Source of the DNA: Chitinophagaceae bacterium
Lineage (GTDB): Bacteria; Bacteroidota; Bacteroidia; Chitinophagales; Chitinophagaceae
Assembly (NCBI GenBank): GCA_025449645.1
Contig: JANWIY010000137.1
Location: forward strand, 1 to 58,065
Reading direction: 5' to 3'
DNA: 58,065 nt
Positions within the stretch are counted from its first letter, which is position 1; each line of letters begins with the position of its first letter. Below, piece by piece: positions 1 to 8,660 of this stretch. The notes beneath the pieces are model-generated. The model saw only the letters and a program-made list of their open reading frames with translations, searched no databases and was not told the origin of the DNA. Made by a program: the position numbers and the translations under genes.

Positions 1-231
1 TATTTTGGGACCCATAAACCGCTTATCCTGAAATCACTCAATGCCCTGGAAGAAAGACTCGACGAGAAGGTTTTTTTCCGGGCCAACCGCAAACATATTG
101 TAAACCTCAGACTGATTGAAAAAATAGAACCCTATTTTAATGGCGGCTTACTGCTGGAACTGAAAGGAGGAGAGAAAATTGAAGTAAGCAGGAGACAAAC
201 CGTAAAGTTCAAAGAAATGATGAGCTTGTAA
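1..231 (+). CDS. LytTR-family response regulator, C-terminal fragment
   Basis: The first 76 codons are open from the window edge and end in TAA. They read as the end of a LytTR DNA-binding domain: a VFFRANRKHIVNL stretch, then a basic segment and a terminal VSRRQTVKFKEMM helix, the usual C-terminus of LytR/AlgR-type regulators. The receiver domain would lie upstream, outside the window, so the partner histidine kinase and the regulated genes cannot be judged. The gene abuts the next reading frame. Family assignment is fairly secure; the regulatory role is inferred. Confidence 0.75.
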   Translation, partial: YFGTHKPLILKSLNALEERLDEKVFFRANRKHIVNLRLIEKIEPYFNGGLLLELKGGEKIEVSRRQTVKFKEMMSL

Positions 232-249
232 TTGAGCCGCAATAGTCAC

Positions 250-1521
250 ATGAGATCTGAATTTCTTATCTCTCTGCTGTTTTTCAGCATGGCGGGGTTT
301 GCACAACCTTCAGTGGACCTGATCCGCCAGGACGGGGTGACCAACATCGAAAAAATCTTATCTGCAGACGATATGGGGGGCCGGCAGGTTTATACGACGG
401 GAATTGAAAAAGCAGCCGCTTTCATCGCCCGCGAATTTGATTCAGCAGGATTGGTTCCAATGGAGGGTAACGAAGGATACCGGCAGAACTTTACTGTTAT
501 TAAAACGAAATTGACTGAAGCAGGTGCGGTGCTGGATGGTGTGGCTTTAGGCTCCGGACAGATCATTGCTCTTACTGCGTTGCCGGAACTTACCATAACC
601 CAGAACGATCATTACCAAAAAGTAATTGTTAAAAAGGCCGGCGATTTCCGGCAGGCGTTCCTCAAATACCTGGATGCGGATAAAAATTATCTTATCCTTG
701 TAGACAGCAACCTGACAGATGACTTTTCGCGCCGGGCTAATTTTCATTTTCCACAGTTCGAAGGCTCGGGCAACCGGATCTTTATATTGACGAGTGCTGA
801 TCCCGGCGTTTTTGTTATTCATGTGAAACAGGAAATATCCAAACAATCCCTGACTAATATTGTAGGCATCCTTCCGGGGAAATCGTTAAAGAATGAATAT
901 GTAATTTTTTCTGCCCACTACGATCATCTGGGTATCGGAGACCCCGATGAAAATGCTGACTCCATTTACAATGGCGCCAATGACGATGCATCTGGAACCA
1001 CAGCCATAATCACACTGGCGAAATATTTCAGCATGCTGCACAGCAATCAGCGCTCTCTTATTTTTGCCGCGTTTACTGCGGAGGAAATCGGCGAATTTGG
1101 ATCGGCCTATTTTTCAAAGAGGTTGGATCCGGATAAGATCGCTGCCATGTTTAATATTGAAATGATTGGAACGGAAAGTAAATGGGGAATGAATTCGGCA
1201 TACATCACAGGATTTAATAAAACGGATATGGGTACCGTCCTGAGGAGAAACCTGGGAAAAACCAAATTCAGTTTTTATCCGGATCCTTATCCGGATCAGG
1301 ATCTGTTTTACCGATCCGATAATGCAACCCTTGCCAAACTGGGTGTACCCGCACATACGATATCAACTTCTAAAATGGATTCAGAACCCCATTACCATAA
1401 GCAAAGCGATGAGATTGAAACCCTGGATATGAAGAACATGACCAGGGTCATCCGGGCCATTGCCATCAGCGCGGGAACGATTATTTCGGGAAAAGATACT
1501 CCTGAAAGGATCCGGCCCTGA
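250..1521 (+). CDS. Secreted M28-family metallopeptidase
   Basis: This is a zinc aminopeptidase-like protein of about 423 residues. A hydrophobic N-terminus ending in GFAQP looks like a signal peptide, so it probably acts in the periplasm or outside the cell. M28 metal-site motifs are visible in order: AHYDHLG, then NGANDDASGT with the bridging Asp, then FTAEEIGEFGS with the catalytic and ligand Glu, and a late EPHYHKQSD with the last His. The frame is open back to a TTG at 232, but the ATG at 250 gives a cleaner signal peptide. It converges on the DUF4251 gene with only three bases between the two stop codons. Substrate unknown. Confidence 0.85.
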   Translation: MRSEFLISLLFFSMAGFAQPSVDLIRQDGVTNIEKILSADDMGGRQVYTTGIEKAAAFIAREFDSAGLVPMEGNEGYRQNFTVIKTKLTEAGAVLDGVALGSGQIIALTALPELTITQNDHYQKVIVKKAGDFRQAFLKYLDADKNYLILVDSNLTDDFSRRANFHFPQFEGSGNRIFILTSADPGVFVIHVKQEISKQSLTNIVGILPGKSLKNEYVIFSAHYDHLGIGDPDENADSIYNGANDDASGTTAIITLAKYFSMLHSNQRSLIFAAFTAEEIGEFGSAYFSKRLDPDKIAAMFNIEMIGTESKWGMNSAYITGFNKTDMGTVLRRNLGKTKFSFYPDPYPDQDLFYRSDNATLAKLGVPAHTISTSKMDSEPHYHKQSDEIETLDMKNMTRVIRAIAISAGTIISGKDTPERIRP

Positions 1522-1524
1522 CGC

Positions 1525-2040
1525 TTACCTGTTTGGGATCGCGCCGATACTTCCATAGAAAGAAATAAGCTGCCGGTAGTTGCTGGTGACCTGAACGGTG
1601 CTATAACCATCCGAACTGACACTTAACTGTATTTTGCTGGCATTCCTCTGATCCTTGGGTGTTATCAGGATAAACCATCCGCCTTTTTTGGTATCATGTT
1701 CTTCATAGCTAAAGGAGGTGCTGTTAAAACTGATCCCACCATTTGTTTCTCCCGGGCTGGCCGAATATGCGACCCCATAATAAGGCAGGTTCGCGCTTAG
1801 GGTATCGCCGGATACGGTTAAGGTATACAGACTGGTCAGGTGCCTTGTGGCCCCGCCCATTGCTGTGGCTGTTTGCGCGTTGAATGTATAATGCCGGGAT
1901 GTCATATAAGCTTTCAGCTGATTGTATTGATCAATCTTTTTATCCTCTCTGGCAGTTTGAGCCCGGGTGCCAAGCGATATGCATAAAGCCAGTGGCGTGA
2001 AAAGCCGGATTGCATTCCTGAATTTCATATGCTTTTTCAT
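1525..2040 (-). CDS. DUF4251 domain protein, exported
   Basis: A 171-residue protein with an N-terminal hydrophobic segment ending in GTRAQ, likely a signal peptide. The body carries the pattern I associate with DUF4251: a TFNAQTATAMGG segment, LTVSGDTLSANLPYYGVAYSA, and a Gly-rich GGISFNS turn, predicted all-beta. The family is common in Bacteroidota and has no known function. It lies 44 bases downstream of argH on the same strand, so it may be read from the arginine operon, but nothing in it suggests a role in arginine synthesis. Confidence 0.7.
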   Translation of the reverse strand: MKKHMKFRNAIRLFTPLALCISLGTRAQTAREDKKIDQYNQLKAYMTSRHYTFNAQTATAMGGATRHLTSLYTLTVSGDTLSANLPYYGVAYSASPGETNGGISFNSTSFSYEEHDTKKGGWFILITPKDQRNASKIQLSVSSDGYSTVQVTSNYRQLISFYGSIGAIPNR

Positions 2041-2084
2041 AGGATTTGCAAAATCCGGGCCGGAGAGGGCTCCAAGTGTTAAGG

Positions 2085-3386
2085 CTAATTGAATTTAGTC
2101 AGTACTCTTTTCATTTCTTCAGCGATCTCCGGGTTGCTCAGATTACCAAGGCTCCCTTCATGCGTATGGTTCAGGGAGCGGGTCGGATCAAAGGTAAAAT
2201 TTCCGCTGGCAATTTGATTGCCGACAATTTTATATGCTTCACGAAATGAATTTCCCTGGTTAACGAGATCATTTACCACTTCAACACTAAACAGGTACTT
2301 GTATTTTTCATCATTCAGGATATTTTTTGTTATCCGGATTTCTGAGAGCATGAGCATAGTCATTTGAAGGCATGCTTTCAATTCTTCAATTGCCGGGAAG
2401 AGAATCTCTTTTGTGAGTTGCATATCCCGGTGATATCCGGAAGGAAGATTAACCAGGAGCAGGTTAAGCTCATTAGGCACGGACTGAATGCGGTTGCATT
2501 TTGCCCTGATCAGTTCGAAGACATCGGGATTTTTTTTATGCGGCATGATGCTACTGCCTGTAGTCAGTTCATCAGGGAATGATATGAATCCGAAATTCTG
2601 GCTTATATATAAACAGCAATCCATTGCGAGCCGCGAAAGCGTGGATGCAATAAACGCCATCCCGTATGCCACTGCTTTTTCCGTTTTTCCCCTGCTCATC
2701 TGCGCATATACGGAGTTGTAGTGAAGGGTAGAAAAATGCAGGAGTTCGGTTGTCATTTTTCTCCTCAAAGGGAAAGAGGATCCGTATCCTGCACCACTTC
2801 CGAGAGGATTTTTATTTACCACATTGTAGGCGGCGGCGAGCATTTCCAGATCGTCCGTCAGACTCTCAGCATAGGCCCCGAACCACAGGCCGAAGGAAGA
2901 AGGCATGGCAATCTGCAAGTGTGTATATCCGGGAAGCAGATCAAGCCGGTATTGATTGCTAAGTGAGATCAGCAGATCAAACAACGTGCTCACTTCAACT
3001 TTAATTTCCTGAATTGACGCCCGTAGAAAAAGTTTGATATCGACAGCAACCTGGTCATTGCGACTGCGGCCACTATGAATTTTTTTTCCGGCTTCGCCGA
3101 TTGATTTTGTAAGGTTGAATTCCACCTGGGAATGCACGTCTTCCACGCCCGGTTCGATCCGAAAATGGCCCGCACGTATATCGGCCAGCATAGTCTCAAG
3201 CGCATTTTTTATTGACCGGCCTTCTTCGGCAGTCAGCATCCCAATACCTTCGAGCATGGCAGCATGAGCCAGAGAACCCTCAACGTCGTATTCGGCCAGC
3301 AGGATATCGAATTCCCTGTCCCGGCCGATCGTAAATTTTTCAATGATCTCATTGACTTTTGATCCGTCTTTTTGCCACAATTTCAT
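2085..3386 (-). CDS. argH: Argininosuccinate lyase
   Basis: Catalyses the last step of arginine synthesis, splitting argininosuccinate into arginine and fumarate in the cytoplasm. The 433-residue protein has the fumarase/aspartase superfamily signature GSSIMPHKKNPD, the HSGRSRNDQVA substrate loop and the LPGYTHLQ motif. It is slightly shorter than the usual ~460 residues but has no internal break. It is the last recognisable gene of the arginine operon and is separated from the deacylase upstream by a 175-base gap holding a family A inverted repeat, so its expression may be partly uncoupled. Confidence 0.95.
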   Translation of the reverse strand: MKLWQKDGSKVNEIIEKFTIGRDREFDILLAEYDVEGSLAHAAMLEGIGMLTAEEGRSIKNALETMLADIRAGHFRIEPGVEDVHSQVEFNLTKSIGEAGKKIHSGRSRNDQVAVDIKLFLRASIQEIKVEVSTLFDLLISLSNQYRLDLLPGYTHLQIAMPSSFGLWFGAYAESLTDDLEMLAAAYNVVNKNPLGSGAGYGSSFPLRRKMTTELLHFSTLHYNSVYAQMSRGKTEKAVAYGMAFIASTLSRLAMDCCLYISQNFGFISFPDELTTGSSIMPHKKNPDVFELIRAKCNRIQSVPNELNLLLVNLPSGYHRDMQLTKEILFPAIEELKACLQMTMLMLSEIRITKNILNDEKYKYLFSVEVVNDLVNQGNSFREAYKIVGNQIASGNFTFDPTRSLNHTHEGSLGNLSNPEIAEEMKRVLTKFN

Positions 3387-3416
3387 TGTTTAAATTTTAA
3401 CCCCAATAATTTTTAA

Positions 3417-3558
3417 GTTGATGGTTGATAGTTGATGGTTGATGGACTTCAATTGTAGGTTAACAATAAACACGAGCAATTTGCCTGACAAAGTGCAACT
3501 GAAGTAATTTACGAATTAACACAAAGGCTCCATCAACTATCAACCATCAACCATCAAC
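3417..3558. repeat. Family A inverted-repeat element, copy A1
   Basis: The left arm (3417-3446) is four 7-base units of GTTGATG type plus GA. The right arm (3529-3558) is the near-perfect reverse complement, also 30 bases. They enclose an 82-base spacer containing a smaller inverted pair (ACTTCAATTG against CAACTGAAGT). One unit in each arm reads GTTGATA, but one position apart, as expected from unit shuffling. The right arm ends three bases from the stop codon of the M20 gene. Confidence 0.85.
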
Positions 3559-3561
3559 ATC

Positions 3562-4635
3562 TCAAATAAACGCATTCAACAACTCAATATACGTCTCAAT
3601 TCCTTCCTTGATTTCATCAATATAGATAAATTCATCAGCAGTATGGCTCCTGGCCGAATCTCCGGGTCCCATTTTCAATGCGGGAAAGGGCATGAGGGCT
3701 TTATCGGATGTGGTTGGCGAACCGTAATACCCCCTGCCCAGGGCAATGCCTGCTTTTACCAGCGGATGATCAAGGGGAATGGAAGTAGACTTCATCCTGG
3801 TCGTGCGCGGTTTGAAATGACTTTTCAGATTGAGCTTCAGCGCGTCCAGGATCTCTTCAAAACTGTACAATTCGTTTACCCGAACGTCCATAACATATTT
3901 ACATTGTGCAGGCACTACGTTATGCTGTTTATTTTCTGTATCTATAACGGTTACGCTCATACGCGTTTCGCCCAGTAATGCGCTTTTCTTCCCGAACCGG
4001 TAATTACGTATCCACTCTATGTCTTCAATCGCTTTGTACAAGGCATTCTCCCCTTCATTTCTTGCGGCGTGGCCCGGCCGGCCGGATGCGACGCAATCGA
4101 TCACCATCAGCCCTCGTTCGGCAACGGCCATTTCAAGCCTGGTTGGTTCTCCAACAATACCGAAATCAATCTGACCCAGGTATGGAAGTACGAGCTCAAT
4201 GCCGTTTACGCCACTGATCTCTTCCTCTGCGCTGGCAGCAAATACCACATTGTGCTTCAGGTCCTCACTATGATAATAATGCAGAAAAACGGCAATTAGG
4301 CTTACCAGGCAGCCGCCGGCATCATTGCTGCCCAGTCCGTATAGCTTCCCTTCCTTCACGGTTGGCGTAAAAGGGTCCATACTGTAATTCTTATTTGGCC
4401 GTACGGTATCGTGATGGGAGTTTAACAGAATACTCTGCCTTGAGGCGTGATAATTCTTGTTCCGGGCGTAAATATTATTTCCAACTCGCGCGAAGGGTAC
4501 CTGGTGGCGTTCAAAAAAAGCACAGATGAGTTCAGCAGTATCATTTTCTTCTTTTGAAAAAGAGGGTGTGGCGATCAATTCCTTCAAAAGGCTTGTAGCT
4601 TCTGACTTCAAAGATTCAAGGGATAAATTACTCAT
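3562..4635 (-). CDS. M20-family N-acyl-ornithine/citrulline deacylase (ArgE-like)
   Basis: A 357-residue cytoplasmic zinc hydrolase that should remove the N-acyl group from the arginine intermediate. M20 metal ligands are visible: SHHDTV (H74, D76), GSNDAGG (D105), the AEEE catalytic pair near residue 137, and a C-terminal His in ARSHTADEF. It overlaps the acylglutamate kinase gene by 8 bases. Next to an acylornithine carbamoyltransferase, the expected substrate is N-acetyl- or N-succinyl-citrulline rather than acylornithine (inference from known Bacteroidota and Xanthomonas pathways). Sequence alone does not fix which acyl group. Confidence 0.85.
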   Translation of the reverse strand: MSNLSLESLKSEATSLLKELIATPSFSKEENDTAELICAFFERHQVPFARVGNNIYARNKNYHASRQSILLNSHHDTVRPNKNYSMDPFTPTVKEGKLYGLGSNDAGGCLVSLIAVFLHYYHSEDLKHNVVFAASAEEEISGVNGIELVLPYLGQIDFGIVGEPTRLEMAVAERGLMVIDCVASGRPGHAARNEGENALYKAIEDIEWIRNYRFGKKSALLGETRMSVTVIDTENKQHNVVPAQCKYVMDVRVNELYSFEEILDALKLNLKSHFKPRTTRMKSTSIPLDHPLVKAGIALGRGYYGSPTTSDKALMPFPALKMGPGDSARSHTADEFIYIDEIKEGIETYIELLNAFI

Positions 4636-5413
4636 GGCTGATGGTTGTTCCCGCTTTTCCGGTTAAAAGGTTTCCGAGGTCCTCTGCTTTTCCTATGATG
4701 ACTTTTTTAACTCCATGGTCAATGGCCGCAAAAGCATTATCCAGTTTTGGTATCATCCCCGCAAAGATTTTCTTTGACTCCTTAAGTTCTTCAAAATACA
4801 AGTGGTTGATTGAAGGGATTACAGATTTTTCGTCGTCCACATTCAATAAAACACCAGCTTTTTCGAAGCTGTATATAAGCCGCACCTGAAACGCACCGCT
4901 CATGGCTTTCGCTATTTCCTGTGCAATCGTATCGGCATTGGTATTCAGCAACTGGTTTTTGCCGTCGTGCGTGATCGGCGCCATTACAATGGTCAATCCC
5001 TGGTGCAGCAGAGCTCCCAGCCATTCTGCATTAACATGATCAATGTCTCCCGCTAAGCCATAATCTACTTGCGAGCGAACCCTTTTGTGTGCCAATATGG
5101 AGTTCCCGTCAGCACCGCAGATGCCGGTTGCATTGCATTGGAGCGATTGCAATCGGGCGACAATATTTTTATTGATATACCCTGCATAAACCATCGTCAT
5201 GATCTTGAGTGTTTCCGCGTCCGTTAGCCGGCGGCCATCAACAAATTGCTGTGGGATACCCATTTTCTCTGCCATCCGGGTAGCCATTTTTCCTCCACCA
5301 TGAACCAGGATCTTTTTGGCAGGGATAGCGGCAAATTTTTTAAGAAAAGAGAAAAGCGCAATTTCTTCATCAATGATATTTCCCCCGATCTTTATGACAT
5401 AAAGGTCTTCCAT
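4628..5413 (-). CDS. argB: N-acylglutamate kinase
   Basis: Amino-acid-kinase family enzyme of 261 residues that phosphorylates N-acetyl- (or N-succinyl-) glutamate, the second step of arginine synthesis. Visible motifs are the N-terminal VIKIGGNIID nucleotide loop, VHGGGKMAT for substrate binding, FVDGRRLTD, and GMIPKLDNA near the C-terminus. It starts three bases after the carbamoyltransferase stop and overlaps the deacylase start, typical of tight translational coupling in one operon. I see no N-terminal extension of the kind used for arginine feedback in some homologues. Confidence 0.9.
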   Translation of the reverse strand: MEDLYVIKIGGNIIDEEIALFSFLKKFAAIPAKKILVHGGGKMATRMAEKMGIPQQFVDGRRLTDAETLKIMTMVYAGYINKNIVARLQSLQCNATGICGADGNSILAHKRVRSQVDYGLAGDIDHVNAEWLGALLHQGLTIVMAPITHDGKNQLLNTNADTIAQEIAKAMSGAFQVRLIYSFEKAGVLLNVDDEKSVIPSINHLYFEELKESKKIFAGMIPKLDNAFAAIDHGVKKVIIGKAEDLGNLLTGKAGTTISHE

Positions 5414-5416
5414 CCG

Positions 5417-6382
5417 CTAAAATTGAGATTGAAGGATATCACTTAAAACGGCCTGCGCAGCCCATACGCGGTTTCCCGCCTGCATGGTAACAATGCTGTA
5501 CGGACCATCCAGCACTTCATCGCTGAGTTCCACATTTCTGCGCACCGGAAGGCAATGCATTACTTTAGCTTTATTGCTCACGCGCAATTTCTCATCAGTC
5601 AGCATCCATTCCGGGTCATTGGTATAAATTTTACCATAATCCTTATACGTGCTCCAGTTCTTCACGTATACAAAATCAGCATTTTTCAAAGCCTCATCCT
5701 GGTCATGCGTAATCCTTGCTCCTTTGGTAAACGCGGGGTCCAGTTCATAATCTTCCGGATGGGTAATTACAAAATCCGCCTTGCCCCAGGCATTGATCCA
5801 TTGTGAAAAGCTATTGGCAACGCATTGCGGCAGCGGCTTCACATGCGGGGCCCAGGTAAGTACGATCCGGGGTCTTTTTATTGACAGATCCGATGTCATC
5901 GATTCCGTAATGGTAATTATATCTGTCAGACTTTGCAATGGGTGCAGTGTTGCACTCTCCATGCTCACTACCGGAATGCCCGCGTATTTTACAAATTGAC
6001 GGATATATAATTCACTGTAATCGTCTTCCTTGTTTTTCAGGGAAGGGAAGGTGCGGATGCAGAGGATATCAAAATATTTTCCCAGCACGGGCGCTGCGTC
6101 CTTAATATGTTCAACCGTATTTCCGCTCATGATGGCTTCTTCTTCAAACTCAAGCGCCCAGCCTTCTTTGTCAACATTGAAAATGATGGGCTCCAAACCC
6201 AACTGACGCGCAGCCACCTGCGTGCTGAGCCGGGTACGGAGACTTGGATTCAAAAAAAGCAGACCGATCCTTTTACCTTCCCCGAGGTTTTTGTCTGCCA
6301 GCGGATTTTTCTTGTAATACAAAGCTTTATTGATCAGCTTGTCCAGGTCAGCAACATCATCTATGGAAATAAAATTTTTCAT
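5417..6382 (-). CDS. argF': N-acyl-L-ornithine carbamoyltransferase (AOTCase/SOTCase type)
   Basis: A 321-residue transcarbamylase. The carbamoyl-phosphate loop reads NPSLRTRLST (SLRTR instead of the STRTR of true ornithine transcarbamylases) and the C-terminal motif is MHCLPVRRNVE, both typical of the acylornithine branch. It transfers carbamoyl to the side-chain amine of an N-acylated ornithine, giving N-acylcitrulline. The residue I recall as separating the two substrates (Pro90 in the Bacteroides succinyl enzyme, Glu92 in the Xanthomonas acetyl enzyme) aligns with Val90 here, so the acyl group is unresolved. It overlaps the upstream aminotransferase by four bases. Confidence 0.9.
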   Translation of the reverse strand: MKNFISIDDVADLDKLINKALYYKKNPLADKNLGEGKRIGLLFLNPSLRTRLSTQVAARQLGLEPIIFNVDKEGWALEFEEEAIMSGNTVEHIKDAAPVLGKYFDILCIRTFPSLKNKEDDYSELYIRQFVKYAGIPVVSMESATLHPLQSLTDIITITESMTSDLSIKRPRIVLTWAPHVKPLPQCVANSFSQWINAWGKADFVITHPEDYELDPAFTKGARITHDQDEALKNADFVYVKNWSTYKDYGKIYTNDPEWMLTDEKLRVSNKAKVMHCLPVRRNVELSDEVLDGPYSIVTMQAGNRVWAAQAVLSDILQSQF

Positions 6383-7545
6383 GCCTGACTTACCAGATTT
6401 GCAGTTGAGGTTAAGTGGTTGATCTCTTCTGTTAAGGATTCCAGAAATTCTTGAGCCTCTTTTTTTCTGAGGGCCAGTGACGGAAGCAACCGGATGGTAT
6501 TTGGTTTTGATTCGCCCGTGAATACCTGTTGGTGGTGTAAAAGATGCTTGCGCAGATCTTTTAATTCTCCGTCAACGTCAAAGCCGATCATCAGCCCCTT
6601 TCCTCTGAGGTTTTTGAGCTCTTTAATGTCCCCTAAAGCATTCATCAGGAAATCGCCAGTCGCCTTCGCATTTTCCATCAGCTTTTCTTCTTCCAATACT
6701 TCAAGAACTGCCAGGGCCGCAGCGCAGGCCAGGTGGTTGCCGCCGAAAGTTGTGCCCAGCATGCCATGTTTTGCCTTCAGATGAGGAGCGATCATAATGC
6801 CGGCGACCGGAAATCCATTTCCCATTCCCTTTGCCATGCTGTAAATATCAGCGTTGATACCGGCGTGATCGTGAGAGAAAAATTTTCCTGTTCTTCCATA
6901 TCCGCATTGAACACTGTCTGCAATAAATACCACGTTATGCTCAGAACAGAGAGAGCGGATCTTTTGCAGGAAAGAAAGATCGGCAACATTAATGCCGCCA
7001 ACGCCCTGAATGCCCTCAATGATAACTGCAGCCGTTTCATTTCCGTGGTTTGAAAAATATTCCTCCAGCGCCTGCTCATCATTGAAAGGGAGAAAAATAA
7101 CATTTTCGGTTTGATTTACCGGAGCGACTATGGCAGGATTATCGGTAGCGGCCACGGCCAGAGACGTTCTTCCATGAAAAGATTTTCTGAATGCAACTAT
7201 TTTTTTTCTGCCATTGTGAAAGGAAGCGAGCTTGAGCGCATTTTCGTTGGCCTCCGCACCGGAGTTGCAAAGGAATAACTGGTAGTCATCCTTGCCGGAA
7301 ACCTTTCCGAGTTTTTTTGCGAGTTCGGCTTGTAAAGGAATATTGACCGAATTGGAATAGAAAGCCACCTGATTCAGCTGCTGTGTAATGCGGGATACAA
7401 AATGCGGATGGGTATGTCCAATTGAAATGACCGCATGGCCGCCGTACATATCCAGGTATTGCTGACCGGCATCATCCCAGAGATAAGAACCTTTTGCCCT
7501 GGTAATGGTGATATTATTGATCGGATATACGTCGAATAAATTCAT
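6379..7545 (-). CDS. argD: Acylornithine aminotransferase
   Basis: PLP-dependent class III aminotransferase of 388 residues that converts N-acylglutamate semialdehyde to N-acylornithine with glutamate as donor. Seen in order: YLDMYGGHAV near the N-terminus, the phosphate-binding NSGAEANENALKLA, IADSVQCGYGRTG with the PLP-ring Asp, MAKGMGNGFPV with the Schiff-base Lys, and TTFGGNHLACAAA. It is separated from argC by 119 bases carrying family A copy A2, and its stop codon overlaps the start of the carbamoyltransferase gene (ATGA). Confidence 0.93.
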   Translation of the reverse strand: MNLFDVYPINNITITRAKGSYLWDDAGQQYLDMYGGHAVISIGHTHPHFVSRITQQLNQVAFYSNSVNIPLQAELAKKLGKVSGKDDYQLFLCNSGAEANENALKLASFHNGRKKIVAFRKSFHGRTSLAVAATDNPAIVAPVNQTENVIFLPFNDEQALEEYFSNHGNETAAVIIEGIQGVGGINVADLSFLQKIRSLCSEHNVVFIADSVQCGYGRTGKFFSHDHAGINADIYSMAKGMGNGFPVAGIMIAPHLKAKHGMLGTTFGGNHLACAAALAVLEVLEEEKLMENAKATGDFLMNALGDIKELKNLRGKGLMIGFDVDGELKDLRKHLLHHQQVFTGESKPNTIRLLPSLALRKKEAQEFLESLTEEINHLTSTANLVSQA

Positions 7546-7577
7546 TTTGCCTGATTTTAATATTTACTCTTTTTTAG

Positions 7578-7649
7578 GTTGATGGTTGATGGTTGATGGT
7601 TGATGGATTTCAGGTGCGAATTCCCAAACAAAGTCCATCAACCATCAAC
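7578..7649. repeat. Family A inverted-repeat element, copy A2
   Basis: The left arm (7578-7607) is four perfect GTTGATG units plus GA, 30 bases. The right arm (7634-7649) is two reverse-complement units plus two bases. The 26-base spacer holds CAGGTGCGAATTC and matches the spacer of copy A4 at 23 of 26 positions, which makes these two copies clearly related. The element lies in the argC-argD gap, 15 bases beyond the argC stop codon. Confidence 0.88.
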
Positions 7650-7664
7650 GATTACCTCATAGTA

Positions 7665-8660
7665 TCAAAAATAATTCGCCTTCAACCTCAGTCCAGTGCA
7701 CTCATCCAGGTCAAACATCAGGTTCATATTCTGAACTGCCTGTCCGGATGCGCCCTTTAACAGATTATCGAGCGCTGAATGGATCACCAGAACATCATCT
7801 GCTTTCTCCAGCTGGAGTATACATTTATTTGTATTCACCACTTGTTTCAGAAAAATCGGCTCATCGGTGACCACAGTGAATGGATGATCAGCATAAAAAT
7901 CCTTGTAGACCTCTGTGAGTTCCTTCATGTCCCTTTTGCAATTCACCTGCGAGCTCACAAAGATTCCCCGCGCAAAATCTCCGCGCCAGGGCACGAAGTG
8001 AACGCCCGGGCCCGATTTGGAAAATCCGTGCTGCAGCTGGGCCAGTGACTGATTCACTTCAGCGAGGTGCTGGTGCGTCAAAGTTTTATAAGCCTGAATA
8101 TTGTTGACCCGCCAGGAAAAATGAGCTGTAGAAGAAAGACCCTGGCCTGCGCCGGTGGATCCTGTGATGCCGGTCGTGAATACTTCAGTAAGCCATTTCA
8201 TTTTCGCCAGGGGCAGCAACCCCAACTCAATAGCAGATGCAAAACATCCGGGGTTTGATATATTCCTTGCCCTCTTAATTTCATTCCTGTTTAATTCTGG
8301 CAAACCGTATATGAAAGGAAATTCATTTCCGGGATAATGATTATTGCCGCTGATCCGAAAATCCTGAGACAGATCAATAATCCTGATGTTTTTTTCAAAT
8401 GGATTTTCTGCGAGAAATTTTCTCGCTGCACCGTGACCCACGCACAAAAAAATGACATCAATATCCTGCTGCACTTCGTCCTGAAAACATATTCCCGTAT
8501 CTCCCGCGAGATCGTGGTGAACGCTGGAAACCTTTTTGCCTGCATTGCTCTTACTCTGAACGAAGACGATTTCGGTATGCGGATGATGGATCAGTATTCT
8601 GATCAATTCGCCACCGGTATATCCTGCGCCGCCGCTAATGCCAATTCTTATTTTCTTCAT
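7665..8660 (-). CDS. argC: N-acyl-gamma-glutamyl-phosphate reductase
   Basis: NADPH-dependent reductase of 331 residues that makes N-acylglutamate semialdehyde. It has the GISGGAGYTGGELIRIL dinucleotide-binding start, a SNPGCFAS motif with the catalytic Cys, and the HQHLAEVNQ and HFVPWRGDFARG stretches seen in the short (type 2-like) ArgC proteins. It overlaps the argG stop by four bases. The operon context fixes the assignment; the preferred acyl group (acetyl or succinyl) cannot be read from the sequence. Confidence 0.93.
   Translation of the reverse strand: MKKIRIGISGGAGYTGGELIRILIHHPHTEIVFVQSKSNAGKKVSSVHHDLAGDTGICFQDEVQQDIDVIFLCVGHGAARKFLAENPFEKNIRIIDLSQDFRISGNNHYPGNEFPFIYGLPELNRNEIKRARNISNPGCFASAIELGLLPLAKMKWLTEVFTTGITGSTGAGQGLSSTAHFSWRVNNIQAYKTLTHQHLAEVNQSLAQLQHGFSKSGPGVHFVPWRGDFARGIFVSSQVNCKRDMKELTEVYKDFYADHPFTVVTDEPIFLKQVVNTNKCILQLEKADDVLVIHSALDNLLKGASGQAVQNMNLMFDLDECTGLRLKANYF

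Noticed and set aside
3417-3558. Tandem heptad repeats as a possible CRISPR array
   Set aside because: Units are 7 bases long with no unique spacers between them, and the arms are inverted relative to each other. No cas gene is in the window.
6494-6784. Reading frames opposite argD and other arginine genes
   Set aside because: They lie antisense to well-supported genes, have no start context or family features, and follow from the codon use of the real genes.
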